Source: Mycolicibacterium grossiae (lineage in GTDB: Bacteria > Actinomycetota > Actinomycetes > Mycobacteriales > Mycobacteriaceae). Taken from it: 64,000 nucleotides of DNA. The position numbers and the translations under genes are program-made. Shown here one piece after another: positions 26,229-34,635 of the stretch; the first letter of the stretch is position 1; every line of letters starts with the position of its first letter. A model generated the notes under the pieces. It saw only the letters and a program-made list of their open reading frames with translations. It was not told where the DNA came from and did no database searches. Location: contig NZ_CP043474.1 of assembly GCF_008329645.1 (NCBI RefSeq), positions 5,573,924-5,637,923 of the forward strand, read 5' to 3'.

Positions 26229-26302
26229 TGCCCCCAGTCGGACTCGAACCGACACTTGGCGGATTTTAAGTCCGCTGCCTCTGCCAATTGGGCTATGGGG
26301 GC
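26229..26302 (-). tRNA. tRNA-Leu (anticodon UAA)
   Basis: A complete cloverleaf is readable on the minus strand. The acceptor stem is GCCCCCA/TGGGGGC with discriminator A and no encoded CCA. The D arm is GCC..GGC, and the anticodon stem GCGGA/TCCGC has loop CTTAAAA giving anticodon TAA. The T arm is GTCGG/CCGAC with loop TTCGAGT. The variable region is only five bases (CAAGT), whereas leucine tRNAs normally have a long variable arm. The 5' 42 bases are repeated at 56682-56723, where an integrated element ends. The 3' part (26229-26260) is single copy. Confidence 0.9.
26261..26302 (-). repeat. attL: 5' half of tRNA-Leu
   Basis: This is the left copy of the 42-base repeat. It runs from the mature 5' end of the tRNA through the anticodon stem-loop. 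It differs from the right copy by one base (A at 26287 against G at 56708) in the D loop. It completes the functional tRNA. Confidence 0.85.
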
Positions 26303-26322
26303 TTTGCAGCTCAGAGGACACT

Positions 26323-27534
26323 TTAGGCCGTTTCAGCCTTTCCGTGGCGTCCTGAATACCGCAGTGATACCGCAGTGCTGTCGATGGCCTTGCCCAGCGC
26401 ATCGGCCACACCGCTCAAATCGTCGTTGAGCAGATGGCCGTAACGATCGAGCGTCATGGCCGCCGTTGCATGCCCCAGGAGTCTCTGCACGACCTTGACG
26501 TTAGCGCCTGCACTGATCGCCAGTGACGCGGTGGTGTGTCTCAGGCCGTGCGGTACCAGCCCTTCGATGCCAACGTCTGCACACGCGTTGTCGAATGCCC
26601 AGCGGTATTCGCCGAGTGGAAGAAACCCGCCCTTGCGACTGGGAAACACCAGCGCGTTCGGGTCGGCGGGTAGCTCTGCCTTGAGTTTGTTCCAGACGGG
26701 TTCGGGCACTGGCACGTGACGATCCCGCTTCGTCTTGGTCGTCGACTCCACGATGCCCTTGCCAGTGACCGCGGTTGCGGACGAGCGCACGGTCAGCACC
26801 CGGTCCCCCACATGCCGGCGCCTCAACGCAACGGCTTCGCCGAACCTCAGCCCGCAATAACCGAGGACCAGCGTCAGCGTCTCGAACCGATCGGCGGCCT
26901 TGGCCAGCATCAACAACTCGGCATGGCTCAGGTAGCGCCGCTCACGCTCGGCTTGCTCGGGAAGATCCTCGTCCCGCTTGATCTCCAACGCGACGTTCTT
27001 CGTCACCTTGCCAGTCCGTTGGGCGTACTTGAGAACAGCGCCTACCAGCTGATGGGCTTGGGTGATTCGACTTGCCGACAGGCCGGCACCGCGTTGCCCA
27101 CCATCCACCGACAGCGACCCCAGCCACGACGAATAGGACTCGTAGTCAATCCTTTTCAGCTGAACCCCTTCCCACTTCGGCAGCACCACGGTGTCGAGCA
27201 ACGAGCGATAGCCGGCGACGGTTTTCGGCTTACGGTGCTGTTTGGTGGCGAACCACTGCTCGGCGACCGACCCGAACGTCTCCGCGCTCTTCCGCGGATC
27301 GACATACTCACCGCGCTGAAGATCGGCGGTCAGTCCGTTGAGGTATGCCTGCGCATCCGGCTTGCGCTGGAAACTCTTGGTGCGTTCAGCCCCTGTGCCG
27401 TCGACCCATCTGACACGCCATCGCGAGACCTTGCCGTAGACCGCGGACCGCTCCGTGCGCATCGTCCCGTTCGGGTCCTTGACACGCTTGTGCCAGCGGT
27501 CGTCGATTCCTGCCCGTTCGTTCCGGGTGATCAC
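26323..27534 (-). CDS. int: Tyrosine-type site-specific integrase
   Basis: The 403-residue recombinase has an N-terminal arm-binding domain (about 30-80), a SAM-like core-binding domain (about 85-185) and a catalytic domain. Catalytic residues visible are Arg230 in GYCGLRFGEAVAL, a probable Lys268 in the KTKRDRHVPVP hairpin, His329/Arg332 in PHGLRHTTASL, His355 in LLGHATAAMTL, and nucleophile Tyr365 in LDRYGHL. It starts with GTG and ends 20 bases from the tRNA 5' end, with its C-terminal codons inside the repeat-bearing att region. It is the integrase of the island. Confidence 0.95.
   Translation of the reverse strand: MITRNERAGIDDRWHKRVKDPNGTMRTERSAVYGKVSRWRVRWVDGTGAERTKSFQRKPDAQAYLNGLTADLQRGEYVDPRKSAETFGSVAEQWFATKQHRKPKTVAGYRSLLDTVVLPKWEGVQLKRIDYESYSSWLGSLSVDGGQRGAGLSASRITQAHQLVGAVLKYAQRTGKVTKNVALEIKRDEDLPEQAERERRYLSHAELLMLAKAADRFETLTLVLGYCGLRFGEAVALRRRHVGDRVLTVRSSATAVTGKGIVESTTKTKRDRHVPVPEPVWNKLKAELPADPNALVFPSRKGGFLPLGEYRWAFDNACADVGIEGLVPHGLRHTTASLAISAGANVKVVQRLLGHATAAMTLDRYGHLLNDDLSGVADALGKAIDSTAVSLRYSGRHGKAETA
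26356..26377. repeat. Left arm-type direct repeats
   Basis: Two head-to-tail copies of ATACCGCAGTG (26356-26366 and 26367-26377) lie 54 bases inside attL, within the int 3' coding end. Similar copies occur inside the right end. A related TACCGCAG also lies at 27545-27552 near the int start. Confidence 0.7.
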
Positions 27535-27721
27535 AGATCAACCGTACCGCAGCGATCCGTCGTTCTGATCCGCTTCGCACCCCGCAGCCAGGTGCCCCCT
27601 TCGTTCGGATCCGCGCGATATGGACGACTTTTCTACGAATGTGGCTGCGGTGGTGGACAGGTCGCTGTGTTCCCGGTCACTGTTGGCTCAGCTAAGTCAA
27701 TCGTGATTCAGGAGGAATCTC

Positions 27722-27919
27722 ATGGAACTACTGGGAGCTAAGGAAGTCTCGGATCTAACCGGCGTGCCAGTTGGGACACTGCGATACTGGCGCCATTCGG
27801 ATATCGGTCCGGCGAGCTTCACACTGGGCCGCCGGGTCGTGTATCGACGCGATGAGGTTCTGCGATGGATCTCCGAGCGGGAGAGCGCAACCCGACGCGG
27901 AGGCGGCGACGCCGCGTGA
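27722..27919 (+). CDS. Excisionase / AlpA-like HTH protein
   Basis: The 65-residue protein is a MerR-like winged helix of the DNA-binding excisionase family. It has LLGAKEVSDLTGVPVGTLRYW followed by an RRVVYRRDEVLRWI wing and helix. It is divergent from the integrase, the usual position of a recombination directionality factor or of the regulator that starts the element's own transcription unit. The ATG follows AGGAGG. It could act in excision or as a transcription factor for the next genes. Confidence 0.85.
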   Translation: MELLGAKEVSDLTGVPVGTLRYWRHSDIGPASFTLGRRVVYRRDEVLRWISERESATRRGGGDAA

Positions 27920-28053
27920 TGCTCACTCGTGAGAAAGACCTCGGGGTCTAGCCCGAGGTATTTCGTTCGAACCACCCGATCGCTCAACCGGAAGTCCCCC
28001 ATGAGAATAGCCCGTCATGCCCGCCCACAGAAGCACCGCACGCGGGAAAACCC

Positions 28054-29616
28054 ATGAGCGCCAACAATGAGAGCGACAAGAAGTCAGTCGCCGCGCGCCT
28101 GGTAGCCATGGCTCAAGAGCGGTACCTCCTCGGCGTCTCCGAAGACGGAGAGCCTTTCGGCGCTGACCGTGCCCGCCCTCATATGGCGATTCTGCTTCGT
28201 GCGGGAAAGGCGGGGCTGCGCGCCGAACTCGCCTCCCGCTACTTCGCCGAGACCGGGACGGTCGCCGGCGGCCAGGCCCTCACCGACGCCACCCTGGTCC
28301 TTGAAGGTCTGGCCGCCAACCAGCCGCCCGAGAGGCTGCATCTCCGCGTTGCCGAACTCCACGGGACCAGCTACATCGACACCGGACGAACCGACGGGAA
28401 GGTCATTCGCATCCGAGCAGGCACCTGGTCGGTGATTGACACCGCCCCCGTACGATTCCTGCGCACCAAGCTCACCGCGGCAATGCCCCTACCGCCCCCG
28501 GACGGGGATCTGTACCGGTTGTGGGATTTCATCAACGTCGCCCTCGCAGACCGTCCTGTGCTGCTCGCGGCACTCACCGCGGCACTGGTCCAGGGCGATG
28601 TGCCGCACCCAGTGCTGGCGCTGTTCGCCGAGCAGGGCAGCGCTAAGACCACGACAACACGCATGTTGGTCGACCTCATCGACCCCTCCCCCGTTCCGCT
28701 GCGCCAGGCGCCACGCGACGCCGACTCGTGGGTCACCGCCGCCTCCGGCTCCTGGGTTGTCGCCCTGGACAATCTGTCGGCAATCCCACCCTGGTTGTCG
28801 GACTCGCTGTGCCGCGCCGCCACCGGCGACGGCAACGTCAAACGTGCGCTCTACACCGATGCCGACCTCGCCGTGGTCAAGTTCCGCCGCTGCATCATCA
28901 TCAATGGCATCGACGTCGGCGCGGTGCGTCCCGACCTCGCTGAACGCATGGCGATGATCGATTTACGACGCATTGACCGCCACGCGCGAAAGGCGGAGGC
29001 CACGATGAGGCAACAGTGGCACCAGGCACTACCGGGCATCCTGAGTGGGCTTCTCGATTTGGCTGCTCGCGTGCATCACCGTCTGGAGACCATCCAACTC
29101 GACGATGCGCCACGGATGGCGGACTTCGGTCGCGTGCTGGCGTGCGTCGACGAGATTCTTTTATCGGATGGCCTGCGTCGCTACATGTCGCGTGCGGATC
29201 AGCTGTCCGAGGACAGCCTCTCCGCCGACCCGTTCATCGAACACCTACGCCACCACACCCGCGAACCGTTGTGCGGGAAGTCCGGTGTCGACCTGCTCGC
29301 GTTGACCATGCCGACTGGTGGTGACTGGCGACGACCCAAGGAATGGCCCAGGAACGGCCGCGACGTCACGAGCCTGCTCAGAAGGCACGCACCGGCGCTG
29401 CGGAAACTCGGATGGGTCATCGAGGACGACGGGGCACGCAACCACCGCAACGTCTTGCTGTGGACCATCTACCCGCCGCCCAAAGATGTAGCTGCTCACC
29501 AAGCCTCGCAAACCTCGCGGCCCTCGCTCCTACGGCCTGGCCCTCCCGCCGTGCCCGGCCCCCAGCAGCCAGCGACCTCGCTCACCGACGAGCACCGCAA
29601 CAACCTCTCCGCATAA
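28054..29616 (+). CDS. Element-encoded ATPase (replication/primase-helicase-like)
   Basis: The 520-residue protein has an N-terminal region without a clear fold and a central ATPase domain at about 185-330. The P-loop-like motif there is EQGSAKTTTTRML, with a Walker B-like WVVALDNLS and the sensor-like RRCIIINGIDVG. The pattern fits the D5/phage-type helicases or plasmid replication ATPases found in actinobacterial integrative elements. The C-terminal part has GWVIEDDGARNHRNVLLWTIY, a winged-helix-like end followed by a Pro-rich tail. It may serve replication of the excised circle. No full primase motif is visible, so the role is inferred. Confidence 0.72.
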   Translation: MSANNESDKKSVAARLVAMAQERYLLGVSEDGEPFGADRARPHMAILLRAGKAGLRAELASRYFAETGTVAGGQALTDATLVLEGLAANQPPERLHLRVAELHGTSYIDTGRTDGKVIRIRAGTWSVIDTAPVRFLRTKLTAAMPLPPPDGDLYRLWDFINVALADRPVLLAALTAALVQGDVPHPVLALFAEQGSAKTTTTRMLVDLIDPSPVPLRQAPRDADSWVTAASGSWVVALDNLSAIPPWLSDSLCRAATGDGNVKRALYTDADLAVVKFRRCIIINGIDVGAVRPDLAERMAMIDLRRIDRHARKAEATMRQQWHQALPGILSGLLDLAARVHHRLETIQLDDAPRMADFGRVLACVDEILLSDGLRRYMSRADQLSEDSLSADPFIEHLRHHTREPLCGKSGVDLLALTMPTGGDWRRPKEWPRNGRDVTSLLRRHAPALRKLGWVIEDDGARNHRNVLLWTIYPPPKDVAAHQASQTSRPSLLRPGPPAVPGPQQPATSLTDEHRNNLSA

Positions 29617-29692
29617 GGGACACCTGCTGTCGAAGATTCGACTTGTCGGTGCCTGCAGGCAGTATCAGGACAGCCTGGAGGGAGCAGCTGTC

Positions 29693-30163
29693 ATGAGCCT
29701 GCACGACGACCTGGAGAACTTTGCCACTGCCGCAGTCAGCGATTGGCCCAAGATCAGCCTGTCCGGCCAGCTTGATGTCGCGATCCGCGACCTCTATCGA
29801 GCACATCTGCCCTTCCCGCAATTCTGGACCCCGGAAGAACGCGAAGAGTACGTCGAAGAATGGGCCAGTTTCGATTCTCAACGGTTGGTCACGCAGTTCG
29901 ACGACGCCAGCGACGTCGTGATCGACCGGTTCTGCCGACAGAACGGATATATGCCTCACCAGGAGGACGCGGCAGAGATGATCAACAAAGCACGCAAGGC
30001 AGCCGTCTACGACTTGGAGTGCTGCATCGCGTACCTTGCCGAAGACCTCGCCCAGAAGGCGATCCACACCGCCGGCCGTACCGTCTCGAGCATGACCGGG
30101 TGTAGTCCCGCCGCACGCCGTTCGCGAAGAACGCGAGGACGCGGGCGTCGCCGAATCAGGTGA
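29693..30163 (+). CDS. Island hypothetical protein (156 aa)
   Basis: The protein is acidic and helical over residues 1-125, rich in Asp, Glu and aromatic residues. It ends in a very Arg-rich tail (RRSRRTRGRGRRRIR). The sudden change of composition suggests a recent frameshift near 30100, or a nucleic-acid-binding tail. The ATG follows GGAGGGAGCAGCTGTC. A GTCGAA-GA-TTCGAC palindrome lies at 29629-29642, between the ATPase gene and this start. I do not recognise a family. Confidence 0.6.
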   Translation: MSLHDDLENFATAAVSDWPKISLSGQLDVAIRDLYRAHLPFPQFWTPEEREEYVEEWASFDSQRLVTQFDDASDVVIDRFCRQNGYMPHQEDAAEMINKARKAAVYDLECCIAYLAEDLAQKAIHTAGRTVSSMTGCSPAARRSRRTRGRGRRRIR

Positions 30164-30166
30164 TCA

Positions 30167-31141
30167 TCACCAACCACGGTGCGGATGAACAGCATTGGAC
30201 AGCTCACGCGCCGCCGTCAGTGTGGCACGGTCAAGCTTCTTGAGTCGAGCCTGCTCCGCCACGCGAGCAAGCAACTCCCGGAGAGCCTCACCGTCGTCCA
30301 GGACTTTGTTCGCGGCGTCCATCGGTGCGACGGCCTGGCTCGGCTCGGCTGTTTCTGCCTCGCGCTGCTGCGAATCCGCGGCTTTCGGAACTTCGATCAC
30401 GCGAATCGGCGCCCCATATCGCTGTGCGGCGTTGCGTGCTGCCGATGCGTCCCGACGACAGGTATCGGAGCAGTACAGCCGGCGACGGCCGCGTCGAGGA
30501 GCAGCGTCTTCATCGAGCATGGCTACATCACAGCGGATGCACCGCGTCGGGTCGTAACCACCTGCGCCGCCGCTTGGTGATCCCGCCGGCGCATCCTTTG
30601 AGCGCGGATCGAGGCCTATCGGGTCGGAGTCGGGTCGTCCACTCGTCTCCGACGAAGCTGGCGGACCCTGCCTACCCGCATCACCGGATCGTGCCCGCCG
30701 CAGCACGGCCTGAAGCTCACGACCATCCGGGCCGGCGAGTTCAGCGATCTGCGCCAACGTTTGACCGCGACCGCGCATCTGCTCGATGACGGTCTGCAGT
30801 CCACGGAAGTGACTTGACCGCCTCTTCACCGCATCGGCGCGGATGTTCTCGGCGGCGTGATCGAAACGCTTGCGCTCCCAGGTGTCGACGGCGCCAAGTC
30901 GGTGAAGAATCGCCCGGATCTCCTCGGCGCCGGCCGCATTGGCTCGATCGCGGCGGGCCCGCTCCTCGTTCTTCTTGCGCTGTAGTTCACGGGCTCGATA
31001 CCGGGCCCGCAGCTTCTCGTTCGCGCTCATGTCTGCAAACCTACGAAGCAGACCGGCAATCGGTCCACCACAGCGCGCACATTGGGCCCAAAAGTTTGTT
31101 TCGCTCAGCGCGCGGGCGTGAATGCCGTCATCACACCCCAC
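30167..31141 (-). CDS. Zinc-finger-containing island protein
   Basis: The 324-residue protein has CARCGG near its N-terminus and a second cluster, RCIRCDVAMLD...RRLYCSDTCRRDA, a treble-clef zinc ribbon. Between them are charged helices (LRARYRARELQRKKNEERARRD, in part) and a TLAQIAELAGPDG helix-turn-helix-like stretch. The C-terminal region is helical with ANKVLDDGEALRELLARV. The longer GTG start at 31141 is used because it keeps the first CxxC. The ATG at 31030 (MSANEKLR) is an alternative. It may bind DNA or regulate the element. The role is unknown. Confidence 0.6.
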   Translation of the reverse strand: MGCDDGIHARALSETNFWAQCARCGGPIAGLLRRFADMSANEKLRARYRARELQRKKNEERARRDRANAAGAEEIRAILHRLGAVDTWERKRFDHAAENIRADAVKRRSSHFRGLQTVIEQMRGRGQTLAQIAELAGPDGRELQAVLRRARSGDAGRQGPPASSETSGRPDSDPIGLDPRSKDAPAGSPSGGAGGYDPTRCIRCDVAMLDEDAAPRRGRRRLYCSDTCRRDASAARNAAQRYGAPIRVIEVPKAADSQQREAETAEPSQAVAPMDAANKVLDDGEALRELLARVAEQARLKKLDRATLTAARELSNAVHPHRGW

Positions 31142-31292
31142 TCAACTGCGCGATGTCCGGTGGACCCTGGACGCGATTGCCGAGCGGCGATTGGCGTGCT
31201 GATCATCGGCCGCAGCGCCACTCATCACCGCTCACGCTAGTGAACAGAACTCCGATTCACAGCCACCGCTGCGCAGGCCGAGAAGTGCGTGA

Positions 31293-31649
31293 TTAGTCGG
31301 CATCCAGTCCTCCGCGCAGGGCCTCGCTGAAAGCGTCCTGCTTGTCACGGCGGCGTGCACGTTGGTCTGGCGTCAGGCGGCTTTCGGTGGCATCGAGTAC
31401 GTCGTCGTCATCGTCGTAGAGAGCCAGCCTTATCCGCATCTCGAGGTCGACTGCGGCGAGGATCTTCGCCAATTCCGGCAGGGACGGCTGGAGAGCACCA
31501 GACTCGAATTCAGCGATCACCGTCTCGGCGACGTGAGCGGCCTCAGACAGTTCGCGCTGCGACATCTCGGCTTCGGCTCTCGCCAGCCTGAGCAGGTTCC
31601 CCGCCATTCCCTCGACATGGAGAGCCTTGGTTGTTCCAATCGTGGCCAC
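31293..31649 (-). CDS. XRE-family HTH regulator
   Basis: The 118-residue protein has a Cro/CI helix-turn-helix at about 18-70 with LLRLARAEAEMSQRELSEAA and SGALQPSLPELAKILAAVDL. An acidic YDDDDDVLDAT segment and a charged C-terminal helix follow. It resembles antitoxins such as HigA, but no toxin gene is adjacent, so a repressor role for island genes is equally possible. The start is GTG; ATG 31606 inside is an alternative that would cut the N-terminal 14 residues. Confidence 0.78.
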   Translation of the reverse strand: MATIGTTKALHVEGMAGNLLRLARAEAEMSQRELSEAAHVAETVIAEFESGALQPSLPELAKILAAVDLEMRIRLALYDDDDDVLDATESRLTPDQRARRRDKQDAFSEALRGGLDAD

Positions 31650-31836
31650 ACCCTAAGTCTGCCGCGAACCTCTGCTCAGCGCTCCCGCATGCCCGAGAAT
31701 CAAGCCTACCTGCAGCCGTACAGCGCTACGTCCTGCCCAGCTTGTGTGCGACGGCACCACCCGTCCTGGCTACCCACGCTCGAAACCACACACCTCTTGC
31801 ACTCCGGGACGGAAGGTCGCGAATCAACCTGTCGTC

Positions 31837-31913
31837 TGCCAGGAGGATGGGACCAGTGTGAGCTGATTTTGCCAGGGTGATGGGACCACCTGGATTGCCA
31901 GTTATGGGACCAC
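31837..31913. repeat. Left IS21 end: three repeat units
   Basis: Three direct copies of the terminal motif TGCCAGG..ATGGGACCA start at 31837, 31870 and 31895, the last two bases shorter. The right end has only two. The extra outer copy at 31837 may be the true end or a relic of another insertion. Confidence 0.75.
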
Positions 31914-31988
31914 CGGCGCGTCGCGTCGGTGGTCCCTTCATCTGTTCGTTTGATCGCCGTGACGGTCGAAGTCACGGAGGCGGCGGGC

Positions 31989-33611
31989 ATGGCTTTTCGG
32001 GAGGTCAGTGTGAACGAGATCAGGGAAGTGCTGCGGGTGTGGCTGGGGGTCGCCGGGCTACCGGCACCGGGCTACCGCACGATCGCCGCGCATTGCGGCG
32101 TGGACCGCAAAACTGTGCGCCGCTACGTCGAGGCTGCGCAAGCGGCTGGTCTGCACCGCAGCGACGGCGTTGAGGCCGTCGATGACAGGTTGATCGGGGC
32201 TGTCGCCGACGCGGTGCGCCCGGTACGCCCGGATGGCCACGGCGCAGCGTGGGAACAGCTGCTGGGGTTCGAGGACCAGATCACCGCGTGGGTGGCCGGC
32301 GAGGGTGAGCAGCGTCCGTTGACGATCACCAAGATCGAGACCCTGCTGGCCCGTCAGGGGTGCGTGGTGCCGTATCGCACGTTGAACCGATTCGCCGGTG
32401 AGCGTTGCGGTTTCGGCCGCAAGGACACCACGGTGCGGGTCGCCGACGGGGATCCCGGGGTGGAATGCCAGATCGATTTCGGCTACCTCGGGATGCTCAC
32501 CGACGCCGATGGTGGGCGGCGCCGCAAGGTGCACGCGCTGATCTTCACCGCCGTCTACTCCCGGCACATGTTCGTGTGGCTGACCTACTCGCAGACCCTG
32601 GTGGCGGTGATCGCCGGATGTCAGGCGGCGTGGGAGTTCTTCGGAGGGGTGTTCGCGGTGCTGATCCCGGACAACCTCAAGCCGGTGATCGCCGCCGCTG
32701 ATGCGGTCAATCCCCGATTCACCCAGGGGTGGCTCGACTACGCCGGTCATGTCGGGTTCCTCACCGACCCGGCTCGGGTGCGCTCCCCAAAGGACAAACC
32801 GCGAGTGGAGCGTGCGGTGCAGTACGTGCGCCGAAACTTCTGGGACGGTGAAACATTCGCCAGTATTGAGCAGGCGCAGCAGGCTGTCACCGTGTGGTGT
32901 CTTCGTACTGCCGGGACCCGCATCCACGGCACCACCTGCGCACGGCCGGTGGAGGTGTTCACCACCGAGGAGCAACCGCTGCTGCTGGCGGTGCCGGGGG
33001 CCTACGACGTGCCGGTGTTCAAAGCGGTCAAGGTGCACCGCGACTTCCACGCCGAGGTCGCTAAAGCCCTCTACTCGCTTCCTGAGCAGTGGATCGGGCA
33101 CACCCTCGACGTGCGTGCTGACGGTGAGCTGGTGAAGTTCTATCACCGCGGTGTGCTGGTCAAAGTCCATCCTCGTCAGCCTGCGGGAGGCCGCAGTACC
33201 GACCGCGCTGATCTACCCGAACACAAAGTCGGTTACGCGCTGCGGGACTTAACGACGCTGATCGCCACCTGCGCCGCCTATGGCCCGAACGTCGGGATCT
33301 ACGCCGAACGCATCCTCGACGATCCGCTGCCGTGGACGCGGATGCGCACCGTCTACCGACTCCAGGGCCTGGTGCGCCGTTACGGCGCGCAGCGTGTCGA
33401 GCAGGCATGTTCGGTGGCACTGGATCTCGACGTCGTCTCGGTCAACAAGATCGCCTCGATGCTCGAGCGCGCCACCGAGAACACGATCCCGGCACTGCCG
33501 CTGGCCGTCGGCCAAACCGCTACCCGGTTCTCGCGCGATCCATCCGAATTCGGCACCACCTCAACATCATTGACCGTCATCGCCAATGCCGACTCCGAGG
33601 GGACCTGCTGA
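31989..33611 (+). CDS. istA: IS21 transposase IstA
   Basis: The 540-residue DDE transposase has an N-terminal HTH (GYRTIAAHCGVDRKTVRRYV). The rve catalytic core is marked by Asp in ECQIDFGYLGML, Asp in AVLIPDNLKPVI, and Glu in PRVERAVQYVRRNF. A basic C-terminal domain binds the repeats. The ATG at 31989 follows GGAGG at eight bases and fits family length; an upstream in-frame GTG/ATG extension is unlikely. The gene is intact and is followed after two bases by istB. Confidence 0.95.
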   Translation: MAFREVSVNEIREVLRVWLGVAGLPAPGYRTIAAHCGVDRKTVRRYVEAAQAAGLHRSDGVEAVDDRLIGAVADAVRPVRPDGHGAAWEQLLGFEDQITAWVAGEGEQRPLTITKIETLLARQGCVVPYRTLNRFAGERCGFGRKDTTVRVADGDPGVECQIDFGYLGMLTDADGGRRRKVHALIFTAVYSRHMFVWLTYSQTLVAVIAGCQAAWEFFGGVFAVLIPDNLKPVIAAADAVNPRFTQGWLDYAGHVGFLTDPARVRSPKDKPRVERAVQYVRRNFWDGETFASIEQAQQAVTVWCLRTAGTRIHGTTCARPVEVFTTEEQPLLLAVPGAYDVPVFKAVKVHRDFHAEVAKALYSLPEQWIGHTLDVRADGELVKFYHRGVLVKVHPRQPAGGRSTDRADLPEHKVGYALRDLTTLIATCAAYGPNVGIYAERILDDPLPWTRMRTVYRLQGLVRRYGAQRVEQACSVALDLDVVSVNKIASMLERATENTIPALPLAVGQTATRFSRDPSEFGTTSTSLTVIANADSEGTC

Positions 33612-33612
33612 T

Positions 33613-34413
33613 ATGACCACTACCAACCGCGTGGCCGCAGACCCGGTCGGCGCCGACCTGCTCCGACTGCTCAAAGCGCTCAAGCTCGGCGCCCTGGCCG
33701 ACACCCTGCCCGAACGGGCCGCACTGGCCCGCCAGCACAAACTCAGCCACATCGGATTCCTCGAAACACTTCTTGCCGACGAAGTATCCCGACGCGAATC
33801 CCGATCAGCCGCCCTGCGGGCGGCCAAAGCCGGACTCGACCCGACGATGCGCTTCGACTCCTGGACCGCACAACAGGACCTGCGCTACGACCGTACCCTG
33901 CTCGGCGACCTGACCTCGCTACGATTCCTCGACGCCGGACAGTCCGCAATCATCCTCGGGCCCGTGGGCGTAGGCAAAACACATCTGGCAACAGCACTGG
34001 GGCACTTGGCCATTCGTCGCCGCCACACCGTCCTGTTCGCCCGATCCGACAAACTGTTCACCCGGCTACGCGCCGCCCGACTCGACCACACCGTCGACGC
34101 CGAGATCCGCCGACTGGCGGCCGTCGACGTCCTCATCATCGACGACTTCGCGCTGCGACCCCTCGACGCCACCGAAACCAGCGACTTCTACGAAATCGTC
34201 GTCGAACGCCACCAAACCAAGACCACCATCGTGACATCAAACCGGGAACCCGCCGAATGGCTGACCATGACCGCCGACACCCTGCTCGCCCAATCAGCCA
34301 TCGACCGACTCACCGCTGCGGCCCACACCCTGGTCATCGAAGGACCGTCCTACCGCCAACGCACCCGACCCGGTCAGCTTGACCCAGAGGGACCCGACGA
34401 GCATCCTCGATAA
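33613..34413 (+). CDS. istB: IS21 helper ATPase IstB
   Basis: The 266-residue AAA+ protein assists IstA in target selection. Walker A is GPVGVGKTHLATAL, Walker B is VLIIDDFALRPLD, and the sensor region is TIVTSNREPAEWL. The ATG follows GAGGGG at eight to nine bases and starts one base after the istA stop, so the genes are translated together. The gene is intact, so the IS may be active. Confidence 0.95.
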   Translation: MTTTNRVAADPVGADLLRLLKALKLGALADTLPERAALARQHKLSHIGFLETLLADEVSRRESRSAALRAAKAGLDPTMRFDSWTAQQDLRYDRTLLGDLTSLRFLDAGQSAIILGPVGVGKTHLATALGHLAIRRRHTVLFARSDKLFTRLRAARLDHTVDAEIRRLAAVDVLIIDDFALRPLDATETSDFYEIVVERHQTKTTIVTSNREPAEWLTMTADTLLAQSAIDRLTAAAHTLVIEGPSYRQRTRPGQLDPEGPDEHPR

Positions 34414-34423
34414 CGCGCCACGG

Positions 34424-34467
34424 TGGTCCCATCCCCCTGGCAATCAGGTGGTCCCATCACCCTGGCA
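34424..34467. repeat. Right IS21 end: two repeat units
   Basis: Two copies of TGGTCCCATC.CCCTGGCA at 34424-34442 and 34449-34467 are spaced 25 bases apart, the mirror image of the two inner left copies. Confidence 0.8.
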
Positions 34468-34582
34468 AGCGACAAACCTGAAGTTGACGCGTATATCTGG
34501 CGCATGGGACCAGCGCCGGATGCGCTTCATTGAACCACTTTCGTGTTCCTCCTGGTAGACGGATTTCGCTCGCAGGTGTGGT

Positions 34583-34613
34583 AACTTGCGGTTGTCATTG
34601 ACAACTCTAAGTT
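34583..34613. promoter_or_regulatory. Nested palindrome before the recombinase cassette
   Basis: A perfect inverted repeat GTTGTCA-T-TGACAAC (34591-34605) is flanked by AACTT and AAGTT arms (34583-34587 and 34609-34613). It ends 22 bases before the recombinase GTG. It contains TTGACA, a -35-like hexamer. It could be an operator for the HTH protein of the cassette or a recombinase site. Confidence 0.5.
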
Positions 34614-34635
34614 GACGATAGATGGAGGTTCTCTT

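Larger units (their letters stand above)
31870..34467 (+). mobile_element. IS21-family insertion sequence
   Basis: The element begins TGCCAGGGTGATGGGACCA and ends with its inverted copy TGGTCCCATCACCCTGGCA. A second inner pair of the same repeat lies 25 bases in on both sides. It holds istA and istB in the usual order. No target-site duplication is visible at these ends. Confidence 0.88.
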
